Positions 13,160-24,122 of a stretch of DNA of 64,000 bases are shown here, piece after piece. Position 1 is the first letter of the stretch. Each line of letters begins with the position of its first letter. The position numbers and the translations under genes were made by a program. The stretch lies in contig OW203768.1 in the NCBI GenBank assembly GCA_934045905.1, forward strand, positions 30,533,060-30,597,059. Direction: 5' to 3'. A model generated the notes under the pieces. It ran no database searches. It worked only from the letters and a program-made list of their open reading frames with translations, and was not told the DNA's origin. Origin of the DNA: Leuctra nigra. Taxonomy: Eukaryota; Arthropoda; Insecta; Plecoptera; Leuctridae.

Positions 13160-13440
13160 TCCGCAGTTGCCAGATCGCTCGTCACTCGTCGGAGCTGTCC
13201 ACATTGACGAGGTATTGAAAATGAAGAAGGTCTACAGTTTAATTCAAGTTTACAAAATCATAATTCCGTATCAAAATTTCAACATCTTCTATACGCGAGA
13301 TTATGAACGGTCTTTGCAAAATTTTAAGTACGAACAAGAAGTCGAGGTCCTGGAAGAGATCCTTAAGGACGATTTGAGAAGATAAACACGACGGCGAAGC
13401 TGGAAGATCTCTTCTCAAGTTCTTTTCAACTCCTCGTCCA
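13160..13440 (+). other. 3' UTR with decayed copies of the gene's own repeats
   Basis: After the stop at 13,157 the word GTTGCCAGATC plus CTCGTCACTC reappears (13,098 and again at 13,163). Positions about 13,360-13,435 contain GATCCTTAAGG and AAACACGACGGCGAAG, which resemble the coding repeat units but are out of frame and broken by stops. Most likely 3' UTR formed from degenerate repeat sequence. Confidence 0.5.
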
Positions 13441-13497
13441 AGATACTGTTCGCATTTCATTTACTGTATAATCATTTTTCGTGATCATTGACCTATC

Positions 13498-13503
13498 AAT
13501 AAA
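13498..13503 (+). terminator. Polyadenylation signal AATAAA
   Basis: Canonical AATAAA about 340 bases after the stop of the secreted repeat protein, followed by a T-rich stretch. Plausible 3' end of that transcript. Confidence 0.6.
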
Positions 13504-13744
13504 TATATTTTTATTACGATCTAAAGTGTTCTTATTCCATGTCAACATATTTTATCGCATGAGGTCGACTCATTTGCAACAATATTAAAATTAGTTGAGC
13601 CATAAACGCCTTTATGTTGAGTTAAAACTTACCCCCATACATCGACTGGCAGTCGTACGCAGACGTAGTAATAATTGCCCAACTAGATTGATGATTTCAT
13701 ACAAGAGGTATCGCAACATATAGGCGGCTGTACTCGTATTACAC

Positions 13745-13875
13745 ACTGGGGCCCTAATCAAATAACTTTAAAATGACCGATTCTGACAGAATCCGATTCA
13801 CGACCTTTCGGTTAACATTGTACCGAATCGGATTCAACAGAATCGGGAATGTTAAAATGATAAAATAGGGCCCGT
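13745..13875. mobile_element. Palindromic MITE (GAATCGGATTC family)
   Basis: Ends GGGGCCCTA and TAGGGCCC are inverted, and the interior carries the repeated self-complementary GAATC/CGGATTC words. Related elements are at 16,588, 25,838 and 46,476. Confidence 0.6.
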
Positions 13876-14687
13876 GGTATCAAAGCCTTTTCTTCGGTTT
13901 CAAAAATAAAATTCCAATTTCCTTTGTACTACAGATATGTAAATATGTTCTGACGGACTGCGTTATGGATGAGAGAGTAGCTTCTTCGGCATACCTTTCA
14001 CAATCACATTTCCATTTTGACAAAATTGCTCACACAAATGTTCAATTGATCTGCAACGTCCTAGCGTAGGTTGTTCGATAGCTCTCATACTAGCTGTGTT
14101 TTGAGTGCTGTGCAGACCATGAGTTACATTGCAATGATTCTACTGGAAAAAAAACTTTTTTATTATTATAATTTCACGAACATTGGAGAATTTAAATTGT
14201 GTTCTGGACACATAGACATAAGAATGTCTGAAAATAACAGTTCATATTCATAAGGAATTTTAAAGAATCTACATATTTGAAACCAATAAATCATTCAAGG
14301 TTGTTAAATAAACAATACCTAACATTCTTTATTTTTGTACATAACGAAATTGCTCACCATATTTACAAAATTATAAGGCCGTTGTTTGAATTAAATCGTC
14401 AGATTTCTACTCAACAACAACCACACCGACAAACCAGAAAAGAAACAAAATGCACTTCCAGTATCTTATCTTATGCATGTTTTTGTTGCTATTAGTAAAT
14501 ATTGTGTCATAAGTAATGGTCTGTTTTTAAACTACGAATACTTCGGCAAACTTTCCATTGATTCCATTACCTCGCCAAATATGCCAAGGTTGGAATTCAT
14601 AAGACTCAATGGCATGAAGAATCATTTAAGAATACGCGATACTTTGAAATTAAAGATAAGGAATAAAAATGGGATCTTGCTGAAAGC
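13876..14687. other. Intergenic upstream of the lectin gene
   Basis: AT-rich, without a supported gene. Short open frames at 14,071-14,253, 14,277-14,495 and 14,473-14,694 have no signal or domain. Confidence 0.5.
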
Positions 14688-14695
14688 TATATAAG
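14688..14695 (+). promoter_or_regulatory. TATA box of the C-type lectin gene
   Basis: TATATAAG lies 75-82 bases before the lectin ATG. Transcription would start near 14,715-14,722, giving a 5' leader of roughly 50 bases. Confidence 0.6.
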
Positions 14696-14769
14696 AGCAC
14701 AAGTTAGTGATCAAGAACATTCAAACTACATCTAACTTCCACCAGACGTGTATAACTGTACCAAAGAAC

Positions 14770-16968
14770 ATGTTTAAACTTGTCTTGACGATCGCCATGG
14801 CAACCTGCGCGTTCTCGTCGCCTATCGAGCAGCTCACAGCGGACAGTGGTTACCAGTTCTACCCAGAATACCCCAGCACTCTGTCCAGCCAGTACAAGCT
14901 CCACTGCAAGTCCAAGGAGAGCTGGGACAAGGCTCTGATCACGTGTCAGCGCGAGGGCGGCCATCTTGTTGTCATTAACTCGGTGGAGGAAGCGTTGCTG
15001 ATGGCGGCGTTGTTTAACAACTGTAGCACGAGGTCGAGGTATCTCAGTGTTGGGATCACGGACCAGTTTACAATGGGAACTTGGCTTACGATTGACGGTA
15101 AGTACTTTGTTTGTTTGGTGTACTTGTGTAATAGAGGATCTCTACATGAAAAATAGTTATTATCAAACAATTTAAATTTGTTTACACATCGTCAATATCA
15201 TTTTACAAGTTCTTGATAGGAAATTAGAGTAAACATATTGATCTTCTTTGCCCAAACATAATTAAGGTTTGTTGAAATAGTTTGAACTACAACCATCTTT
15301 TAAACTGATCGTATTTGTCTTCAGAGACTCTTTACCCCTATCAGAGGGTGCATACATAATGGCAGACATCATGTCTTTCGTTTCATTGAAACTGTGACTT
15401 AATGGGCCGTCTGTATCACAAGTTTAACTTGACAAAGTTTCTGCTGTAAATTAATGATTATATAAAATGTACCTCTCAAATCACAATGTTCAACCAATTT
15501 TATGTGCACCTATTATATGTCGTTCAGCCACCTCTATATGTTGTGATAAAAGCCAGCGATAAAACCAGTCTTAGAAATCACCTCTCTGTAGGACAAATAT
15601 CAATATTTTAGGCAACTTACGTCAGTGTAGCGACTGGTAGTTGCGATTGGGGTAAGTTTTATCAGGACAAATAAAGGTGACTATAGATATGTTAATATGT
15701 AAATATGAACTGCCTTGGTAACTCAGTTGGTAAGGCATCTGACTGTTATCGTAAGGTCGTGGGTTCGAATGCCATTTAAGGAAAATCTTTTTATATTGCA
15801 GTTGGTATAACCTATCTGAGGTTATCAGCAAAACCATATTACCCACATTATTAATGATCTACATATACCTATAGCATCGCCAACGTAATATTTAGAAGCA
15901 TTTTAACATTCTAAAGATTGATGTTCGGACCAATTTATTCAATGTTTATTCTACTCTTGTGAATCCATATAATTTCCATTAATCTAACATTGGATGTTTG
16001 TTTAAATTAATGTAAAACTATCTTGTTTGTCCAGCACAAGTGAGAGCTGGCGGAGCATCCAGGTTCAATTATTCATCTTGCAGTCGAGAGGCCCGGGTTC
16101 GACCCAGGGGGCGGCTGTCAGGATCGTGTCCTCCAAGATCAGCAATAAACTCACACAATAGTTTCCAGAGACTTGAGTTGTTTCTTGGAATCTGAATCGC
16201 TGTCTCAGCAGACAGTAACTTAGCTACAGACACTCTATATACACAAAACTCAAATCATTTTCAAGTGATCAAGGCGCAGGGCACTTATATTTATATCAAA
16301 ATGTATTTAAACGTTCTTGACATATTAGCTAACATTTGTTAAATATATGATGTGGCTCTTCATTACCTCATTCACTTTCTAATGTATCTGAATATGTTGA
16401 CTTTTCAAACAATTAGAAGATGTTTTCTTTCAAATTCAAAAACTTTGCTGCACACCATAAAGGTGGTCTTTACAAATATTCAAAATTTCAATTCATCTTC
16501 ATCATCAAAGGGTCAAATCAAACCCTTTAAGGGTTTGGTTTGGGTTACCCTTTGCGGGTCAAATCAAAGGGTGAAATCAAGTTACCTGGAGGCCTATTCT
16601 AGAACTGTTTCCCAATTCCATTCTGATGGAATCTGGTCACTGCCGTTGGGATTAATATTGCATGGAATCGAATTAAATTTGAATTGGGAAATTAAACGTT
16701 CTAGGATAGCCCCAACAACTGGTGTAAACAACTCAGTTTCTGAGACGAAAGAGTGAAAATGATACTTAGTTCATAGGACTTGATTGTACTGCTTGTCTTG
16801 TTTCCATCAGGCCAGACTCTGTCACAAGCCGGATATGACGTGTGGGGTCCTGGCGAGCCTAACAACGTCCATGGCAACGAGAGATGTGGCAACGTCGACA
16901 GGGCGGGCCGACTCAACGACATCAAGTGCTCGGACAGGAACATCTTCGTGTGCGAGAAAAGTACCTAG
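14770..16968 (+). CDS. Secreted C-type lectin, two coding exons
   Basis: Exon 1 is 14,770-15,097 and exon 2 is 16,811-16,968. The intron opens with GTAAGT, closes with TTTCCATCAG and splits a Gly codon (phase 1), giving 161 residues. I chose the ATG at 14,770 because it begins a signal peptide (MFKLVLTIAMATCAFSS); an in-frame ATG 21 codons earlier would bury it. The rest is one C-type lectin-like domain: SWDKALITC near residue 51, GGHLVVINS near 63, YLSVGITD (WIGL-like) near 91, WGPGEPNN at 121-128, LNDIKC (WND-like) at 144-149, and the final Cys at 157. C59-C157 and C135-C149 are the conserved disulfides; C46 and C85 could form an extra pair. EPN predicts calcium-dependent mannose-type binding. 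Such insect lectins are secreted pattern-recognition or salivary/hemolymph proteins; the specific role here is inferred. No canonical AATAAA is seen close to the stop. Confidence 0.92.
15528..15690. mobile_element. MITE in the lectin intron
   Basis: Inverted ends CACCTCTATATG and ACAAATAAAGGTG, each next to a GATAAAA/TTTTATC word. A related copy is at 49,068-49,175. Non-coding. Confidence 0.5.
15708..15785 (+). repeat. tRNA-like SINE head in the lectin intron
   Basis: A-box-like TAACTCAGTTGGTAAGG and B-box GTGGGTTCGAATGCC are spaced as in a tRNA, with a GTT-like anticodon region, but the anticodon stem and acceptor arm pair poorly. Best read as a tRNA-derived SINE head or tRNA pseudogene. 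Confidence 0.55.
16030..16160 (+). repeat. tRNA-derived SINE fragment in the lectin intron
   Basis: Strong B-box within GGCCCGGGTTCGACCCAGG at about 16,090-16,108, preceded by GGCGGAGCATCC. No complete cloverleaf. Confidence 0.4.
16588..16713. mobile_element. Palindromic MITE in the lectin intron
   Basis: Ends GGCCTATTCTAGAACTGTTT and ACGTTCTAGGATAGCC are inverted. The interior has the CAATTCCATTCTGATGGAAT word shared with the elements at 25,838 and 46,476. Confidence 0.6.
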
Positions 16969-18730
16969 ATGACGTCATCAAGATGATACAGCTTTACTTT
17001 AACTCAGTCTGTTCAAGAGTTGGGACGTAATACGACATTCTCTCTTTGTATTTGATAATTTAATATAATATAATTGATATGTAAATAATGTTGAAATTAT
17101 TAAGTCTAACCCTTCAAACCCTGTAAATAGTCCACTGCGCGACTGCCAAGGCGGCCTATTTCAATCATAAGTAAGCCTATGATGTTATGTATAGAGCATG
17201 GAGGAGAGAAAACCCAGTACCGGCATGTAGACAACTCCTGACAAAAGATACCAAAGGGAACTAACGGATTACCGTCCCTTCCGAAGGACGGTGTGACATG
17301 AAGCTGATTGCGCACTGGTGTTTTATGCTTTCTACTTACACTTTCCAACATTAGTGGATATTCTCTGTTGTGTTATTGGCTTAATCAAATCCACATCAGC
17401 CGAGCCAATTGGGTTAGAAGCAGTGCATCAAACATTTTGACTCAGCAACAGTCCAAAATAAAAAATGTTGCAGTCTAACAAATAAAATGTAAAGGTTTCA
17501 TATGTTGATATATCAGAGTATAAGAAAATAATGTTATATATGGTGTACAATGTTTTCTGTATAGAGGAGAAATGCTCTACATGTTTGAATACACGAATAG
17601 AGACTCGTAGATGAATAAAATGTTCGAATGCGAAATGTTTCCCGTTGACCCACTTGTGTGCAGTGTTGCCAGACCAATGATGCGAGAAAACTCGAGCAGC
17701 AGATGAGTTAAACGTTCAACCACCTTCAATCGACAAGTTGATTGCGCAACACTTGGCAACAGCGCTTCGTAATCATGATTGCCTTGATTTAGAGCATTCG
17801 TGGAGACAGAACTTCAGAAGAAGGGATGAGGGCGAGAAAAGAAAATGATACGGAATCATTTATTTTAATGATAAATAAAAATATTTTACGGACAAGGAAG
17901 AATAAGAAATGCATCGTGATGCAATACACAATCCAACTGTTTTATTGTCGGACATTTTGCGAGAAATAAATCATAATATTATACCAGGCATTTTCTCTTG
18001 CATTTTGATTCATAAGTAGCTGGTCATTTTTCTTGAGCTAATTAACTTCATTTCATAAACATTCAATGCCTAGATCAAATCTCTGGACAAATTCTACTGA
18101 AAATAACATCTGTGAAACTCTGATAAAATTGTTTCCTCACAAATAGTAAGTAAGAAAATGTATTTCTCCTCTGGAATAATGTTCTATAACAATTTCACTG
18201 TCCTCCTTCTTTTTTATGAGTTACCATTTTCCCTTCCATTCAGAATTGTGTCGTGTCAGTAAGGATTGTACCAAAATTAATCACGAAATTACCGTTCATA
18301 CAGTTGACTTATATTTCCAAAATTTTACTGTCTATCTATATCATTCTTGTCATTTTTAATAAGCTTTTGATAAATACCTGCTTTGTTTTTCTTGGGCTTT
18401 TCAATCAGAAAACGAAGAAATAATGCTTCAATCAAATATATAAAATTTCCTTTAAATAATGCAATTAGCACTTCCGTCAAGCAAGTAAACCCATGGTGTG
18501 GTGACCCAGCCAATTATATTAATGATCAGAGTAAAATGCAATTGTAGTGATGCCTATGGTCGGTGACAGGCAAAGATGAACAATGTTTAGCATTGCCAGG
18601 TATAGGCCGGCCCATGCTAGAGCGGGTTCATCTTTACCTATCCCCGACCTTATTTATATAATTGAAACTGTATATTTTGCCATTTCTTTCATTATATTGA
18701 AATTGCCAACGCAAACACTTTTGTAAAAGT
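16969..18730. other. 3' flank of the lectin gene and intergenic sequence
   Basis: The first about 130 bases are probably lectin 3' UTR. A dispersed SINE-like copy follows at 17,200-17,300; the rest is AT-rich without supported genes. Confidence 0.5.
17200..17300 (+). repeat. Dispersed SINE-like repeat, copy 1
   Basis: Contains GGAGAGAAAACCCAGTACC, ACTCCTGACAAAAGATACC and CGTCCCTTCCGAAGGACGG. The same words in the same order recur at 23,780-23,878. Confidence 0.75.
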
Positions 18731-18732
18731 GT

Positions 18733-18860
18733 CAATCCGATAACTCAGTTGGCAGAGCACTTGCCCGGGCCGAGAGACGAGCCGGGTTCGAGACCCGGTC
18801 GAGACCAATCACACTCTCTTCACACAGACTGAGTGATTTACAAGAAGAAAACATTCACCT
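18733..18860 (+). repeat. tRNA-derived SINE
   Basis: A-box ATAACTCAGTTGGCAGAGC and B-box GCCGGGTTCGAGACCCGG are well formed; the T-arm pairs perfectly. The expected acceptor arm is missing and an unrelated tail follows, so I call it a SINE and not a functional tRNA. Confidence 0.6.
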
Positions 18861-19330
18861 ACGTGCTCGGTATTGGCCAGTTGACCCAATTTGATTTATA
18901 GAAATACACGTGCTGTCTGCAACATAAAACACACCTGAGTTATTTTATTACATCCCAAGTTGGCAAATGTCCAGGAAAGGTGCGGAAAATACGAGCAGTA
19001 ACTGGATTTATTGAAATGGTAGAATAATGAATTTTTAAAATAATTGGTACATAAAGACAGAACGTGCAGAGGCATTAGAGAGAATGTGAGGGCCCAGTGT
19101 CCTGCCATGTAAATACTTCATGCAAACAATATCTGGACACTGCTAATCCGGGATCACGAGATAATGTGTTATTGGAAGTGGAATTTGTGAGAGATAATCA
19201 AATATCCGCGTGAGAAATGTAACGGGGACTGACAGCAGATTATCCGAGGCGTATGATGACGCTAGAACAAAGCCGGAGATGATGATGACATAGCGGGGCG
19301 AAGGGACGGAATAGAAATGTTAAAATATGA

Positions 19331-19381
19331 ACTAGGAACACGCTCAGTGTAACGCGTTGATGAGCGAGCACTGAACATGCA
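19331..19381 (-). repeat. Dispersed repeat core, copy 4 (minus)
   Basis: AACGCGTTGATGAGCGAGC preceded by AGGAACACGCTCAGTG: inverse orientation of the core at 821-871. Confidence 0.7.
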
Positions 19382-19559
19382 ACATTCCCAGCCAAACACG
19401 ACACACGATACGACACAATACGATTTTCTTTGCAACTTTTCAATCTCATTGTGTCATGATCTATGTATACTACCTATGTACTTCTTCCAGAAATCTCTTT
19501 TGACAACCCATGATAAACTCTTAAAATGACAATAAATACTTGACTGATTGGGCGTAAAA

Positions 19560-19960
19560 TGTGCAAAAGTTTAGATAATGTTGGTCTTGATCACCATGCA
19601 AAATTATCATTTCGGACCAATAAGATATTTAAACTTAAACCAATTGGAGGAATTGGCTAAAACGCTGTAGGATTTAAGACATTGTTGGTAGCAATGACTT
19701 GACAAAATTGATCGGACCAACCAATCGGAACAAATTAGGGTCTGCAACGCCCATAGATGGTCCGAACATGTGTGCAAAATTTCAGATCGATCGGAAAAAA
19801 ACTGTGACCTGTATGGCCTCAGTAACAGAAAAAAACACACTCAAAAAGCAGAGGTCCGTGCCAAATGAGCCAAATGGAGTCGCTCGCTCAATAAAGGGTC
19901 TGCGTCAATTGTGCATCGGCCTTTACTCTTTTCACAATTGACTTAAAGGCGACGGAACGT
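19560..19960 (+). repeat. Long dispersed repeat ('ttggtcttgatcaccatgc' family)
   Basis: Words such as GTTGGTCTTGATCACCATGC, ACCAATTGGAGGAATTGGCT and GAGTCGCTCGCTCAAT occur in the same order at 53,390-53,800, and partly at 2,220, 11,080 and 52,200-52,870. Non-coding. Confidence 0.7.
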
Positions 19961-20391
19961 AAGAATATTAAAATTGTGTTTTGTACGTCGACGTTATGTT
20001 TACGATACGTCGGCGTTATGTTTACGTTACGTCGCAGTTACAAAGACATGACGACGTTACACAAAATATGTAACATTCTTTTTCTAACGTCAATTGTGAA
20101 CATACTAATTGCATTTCTCCTTTTCAATAGGTACTCCCTTTCCGTTCCTTGGTTCGCTGTTACGTCAATTGGGTGTAGCGCTTCTTATCTGATTATTTGT
20201 CGTCTAGATGGCGTAGTGCCAAAGGAATAGCATAGAACGTACCTACTTAGTTCTAGACGCTAACACTCCTGAAAGTTTCGTGAAAGAGGTCCCAGAGGAC
20301 ACCCGATCAACTTGTCATCTATCTTACTGACACAACTCTGTACTAACTCCATGAATTCATGTAGTGTATTAATTGAGGGCTTGCTTACAGT

Positions 20392-21175
20392 CAGGGACTG
20401 GAACCGTAGCCGTAACCGGAACCGAAAAGATATTTTTATAGGAACCGGAACCGGAACACTTATTATTTCGGTTCCATTACGGTTCCATAAGGGTTCTTTA
20501 AATAATTAATTTCATTAATTTCATAATTAATTTCAATAATTAATCATCATCATTTAAAACTCATAAAAGTAGGATAAATATTTTGAAACATTCTTGTGTT
20601 AATAGAATGATGTATACTTTTGATAATTTTAACTTCCAAATTGATAACACATTAGATATTTTTAACAATTCTATTGAAAACATTAGGTCCACTTTTAATA
20701 AATTTGTATTTGATTTAGCCCCAGTTTATAGATTAGGTTCATAAATTAGCATTAGATTAGTATAATTTAGTTTGTGGTGATTATTTAAATTTTTCCTGTT
20801 TTAATTTTTAACTTATTGTATCAATTGCTTTTCTCTGTTAGTTTTTCATAATTTGTTGTTATTTTATATGTTATGTCCACTTGTGGAGTTTTACTCTGTT
20901 GGATATATTGTACAAATAAATAAATAAATTGAATATTTACTTCATTGCCCTTCAAATCTGAAATTATTTACTACCATTTATAGTTTTAAAATAAATAATC
21001 ACGCATGTAAGTTCCCAAAAGTCGATTAAAAACAATATTTGTATAATTGTCTAAATTTGATGGGACCGATTGGAACCCTTATGGAACCAAAGTGGAAACG
21101 GGAACCGGAACTGTAATTTTATTTTTTTCCGGGAACCGGAATCGGAATTGATATTCATTTGGGTTCCAGTCCCTG
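20392..21175. mobile_element. Non-autonomous hAT element
   Basis: Perfect 14-base terminal inverted repeats CAGGGACTGGAACC / GGTTCCAGTCCCTG. Flanking octamers CTTACAGT and ATAACAGT agree at 6 of 8 positions, as expected for an aged 8-bp hAT target duplication. Subterminal regions are rich in GGAACCGGAACC-type repeats in inverted orientation. The middle holds a foreign A-rich segment. No transposase is visible. Confidence 0.75.
20590..20932 (+). mobile_element. Probable non-LTR retrotransposon 3' tail inside the hAT element
   Basis: AT-rich sequence ending in ATATTGTACAAATAAATAAA with an AAAT-repeat tail, the usual 3' end of insect LINE elements. It lies within the hAT element, so it would be a nested insertion; its 5' limit is uncertain. 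Confidence 0.4.
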
Positions 21176-22557
21176 ATAACAGTGAAGAGTAACCAATTAC
21201 GAATTCTCTATTGGGACCGAGCGCGATCGGTAATCTTTCGCAAAAAGGCCTTAATCACTAATTTCTCCCTCTAGTTGCTATCTAAATCTATAAACGTATC
21301 AATACTTTGATAGGTTTTATTTGCTCAAAGAAAATGAGAACCATAAATCTTATTTTTACGTCATTCAACAAATTTATTAGTCTTTTCATCTACAAGATCG
21401 AAAACAAAATGTCTTCCCGCCAAAGGAAAACAACAAACAACTACCAAGAATTGGTAGCGTTCCAACTCTGAGCTAATTCCTTGGAAATACTGCTCGTCTC
21501 TATCAACCTAATCATACCCGTTATCTCTCACAGACGCATAGCTCTTTGCGTTCCACATCGTAGACTAGCAGGGAACAGAAGACAATGGGCAAACATCTGC
21601 ACACAGAGAAGCAGAGAACTTTCCTAGCAGAAACTAAGAAGCAAATCAAGAATTCCAACTTTTCCGATAGTGCGCCTTCTTGCTTGAAGGTAAAGGACAC
21701 GAAAGTTTTATCAGTTAGGATTGCAATGGTCTTAAATTTCAACTTGAAAAGATACGCAAAACTTTTGACTTTCGAAATAAAAATGGATATTGGATTCAAG
21801 AACCTAATATTTGATCCATGTCAAGAATATCGAGGAGAATATTGATTCAAAAACGTTTTAATTGGGAATTCATCAAACGAAATCAGATAATTAAAAAAGC
21901 TAAAGGATGCGTAACTAATGGATTTTATCGATATTGATACAGTCAATGCATTTTTAAACTTTAAGGTTGAAAGTCAATTTTGACCGTTTCTAACTCTATT
22001 TTGCAACCCAATGTTTCATATTTTACTCTCTTTCAAAATCTCCGAGATATTTTTCACACCGGAATACAAAAAAAGCGTCACACCCACCCGCCCCCAACCA
22101 ATCTTCAGCTAACAATGCTCTTGACTCCCACAACAACCGGGCTGTATGAAGCACTGTCTCTTAGAGTGCTGCGTGACGTGCATGCAGCACCGCATATCCA
22201 GGGAGCTGTTAGTGTCTCCACGGACCGCATGCAGCGCTAGCGACATCCGTTTCCTCTCACAGACGCCATGATGAATGGCGTCCAACCCAAACCTTTGTTC
22301 GTGATTTAGACGTTTGCTTTGTTCGCCAGAAAGAATGTTTGAAAAAGTACGAATATTACGTTGTTTTAAGTACGGATGGGAGTTCCGAAATGTGATAGCA
22401 TGGAAGTAATGAATAAATCGGAGGAAGATTACTCAAAGACTGAGTATTTATTCTGTAATTATGATAAATGGGTAGTCGATTCACTGTTACGTTATTCTAA
22501 TGGGAGGGAAGAGATATGACGAGAAATGTCATGTAAAACAGTTATAGAATAGGGTCC
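21176..22557. other. Intergenic, no supported gene
   Basis: AT-rich with a moderately GC-rich patch at 22,080-22,260. Open frames at 21,585-21,845 and 21,980-22,240 have no recognisable domain. Confidence 0.5.
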
Positions 22558-22695
22558 AGGGGCTGGATTCACGAAAAGTACTATCTGCTAATACGTATTA
22601 TCTTTTGATTTAATACCAAGAACACTACGTTAAATGAAAGATAATACCAAAGTTAGTACGTATTAGGAGATAATACTTTTTGTGAATCTGGCCGA
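22558..22695. mobile_element. Palindromic MITE family A, copy 1
   Basis: Ends GGGGCTGGATTCACGAAAAG and TTTTTGTGAATCTGGCC are inverted and the element folds on itself through the CTAATACGTATTA word. By eye it is identical to copy 2 at 26,350 over its whole length; copy 3 at 43,730 is inverted and more diverged. Confidence 0.8.
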
Positions 22696-23764
22696 TAGAA
22701 CATTATTCCGGAAAAAGTGATACAAAGGTATTTTTTAGTGAGAAATATAGCATAATAAAAATCAGTGAAAACACTAACTTGATTGGTTATCAACCAATAG
22801 AAATCCAGGATGCATTAACGCATCCAATACTGATGTCAACTTATCAATTATTTCAGAAATACTTAAACTGAGTTAATTCCTGACTTGGGCGTTACACCTA
22901 TTTCGTATTCGTGTGCCATTATGGCCAAACTTTACTTTAACTTTAAAGTAAAGTAGTAAAACTTATTGAGGCAAATTTATTTGTCTAAAACTATTCTATT
23001 AGTTATTACATTGCACACTGACTCTGATCGGCAGGATTGATAAAAAGTGAAAGTTTCCCGCCTGAAACCGCTTGTTTGTTGACACACGTTGTCCCAGTTC
23101 TGAGCGACCTTGACCCACGACCTGGCGGGCGTCACCCCATCACTGAGCCAGTAGTAATTACCTCGACGTCGTCTGTAATTAGTCATGTGTAATTGGACGT
23201 AGTACTACTAATGAGCAATTAACTTGACCTGGTCATGTGATCTCGATAGGGTGGAGGTGGCACGTGGTTTTGCGTCTCGCAGGTGTCTGGAACTTTCACT
23301 CATGTGTTTATATTTTCTCTTAGCTTACTCGCAACACATAATAGAATAGTTCGAAACTGACAACTTTTACATGATATGATAATGATGGAAAATTTAGTGA
23401 ATCTCTCACTTAGGGATGGTGTTTTTGGAGGTAACCTGCAAAATAAAAACGCGCACCCCGACTGGGAATCGAACCCAGATCCTTCGGGTTACCGGCCCTA
23501 TGCTTTGTACATATGTAGGTACTAGGTACTAGATTATTTTTAATGATAGATATTTAATAGATATTTAATGATAGACGTTCTTATTGTTTACGTTGTGATT
23601 TGACTGTGGAAGTTTAAATTTATTCATGAGCACTCCAGTGTTGCTAAAGGTAATTTGACTTGTTTCGTAATTTGAATGGAATCGCATATAATTTTTATTT
23701 TGAACACGATGATATTATTATTAAGTCTATATTCTCAACAGAACCGAGGCTCCACTAGTGAGAA
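22696..23764. other. Intergenic with a minus-strand tRNA-like fragment
   Basis: No supported gene. Positions 23,445-23,505 read on the minus strand as CTGGGTTCGATTCCCAGTCG, a perfect T-arm with B-box, but no complete tRNA surrounds it; likely a SINE head. Confidence 0.45.
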
Positions 23765-23779
23765 TGTAATATAGAGAAG

Positions 23780-24122
23780 GGAGGAGAGGAAACCCGGTAC
23801 CGGCATGTAGCCTACTCCTGACGAAAGATACCAAGGGGACCAACGGCTTAACGTCCCTTCCGAAGGACGGTGTAACATTCACAGCACGAGCCTCCACAAC
23901 CCGCGCCGTCGAGAGACTGATAACAGGTGGAGGGAGGTCGTCACACTAACCCCCAAACACCCCAGTCTCTCTGGCCCAACGGCAGCAACCTGGCAAGGCA
24001 GAGTTGAATGGTCACCCATCCAATCGCTGACCGCGCTCAATGTTGCTTAACCTCGGTGATCTAACGAGAACCGAGGTATCCAACACACCAGCCGTTGGGT
24101 TCCAACACACCAGCCGTTGGGT
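23780..24122 (+). repeat. Dispersed SINE-like repeat, copy 2, with a terminal duplication
   Basis: Shares the CGTCCCTTCCGAAGGACGG block with 17,200-17,300 and is longer. It ends in a tandem pair of the 21-base word CAACACACCAGCCGTTGGGT-type (24,080-24,100 and 24,101-24,122). Confidence 0.7.

Larger units (their letters stand above)
18861..20391. other. Intergenic with dispersed repeats
   Basis: Contains the minus-strand core copy at 19,331-19,381 and a long dispersed repeat at 19,560-19,960. No supported gene. Confidence 0.5.

Noticed and set aside
15708..18810. tRNA-like sequences at 15,708, 16,090 and 18,733
   Set aside because: A and B boxes are present but the acceptor and anticodon stems do not pair, and unrelated tails follow; tRNA-derived SINEs fit better.
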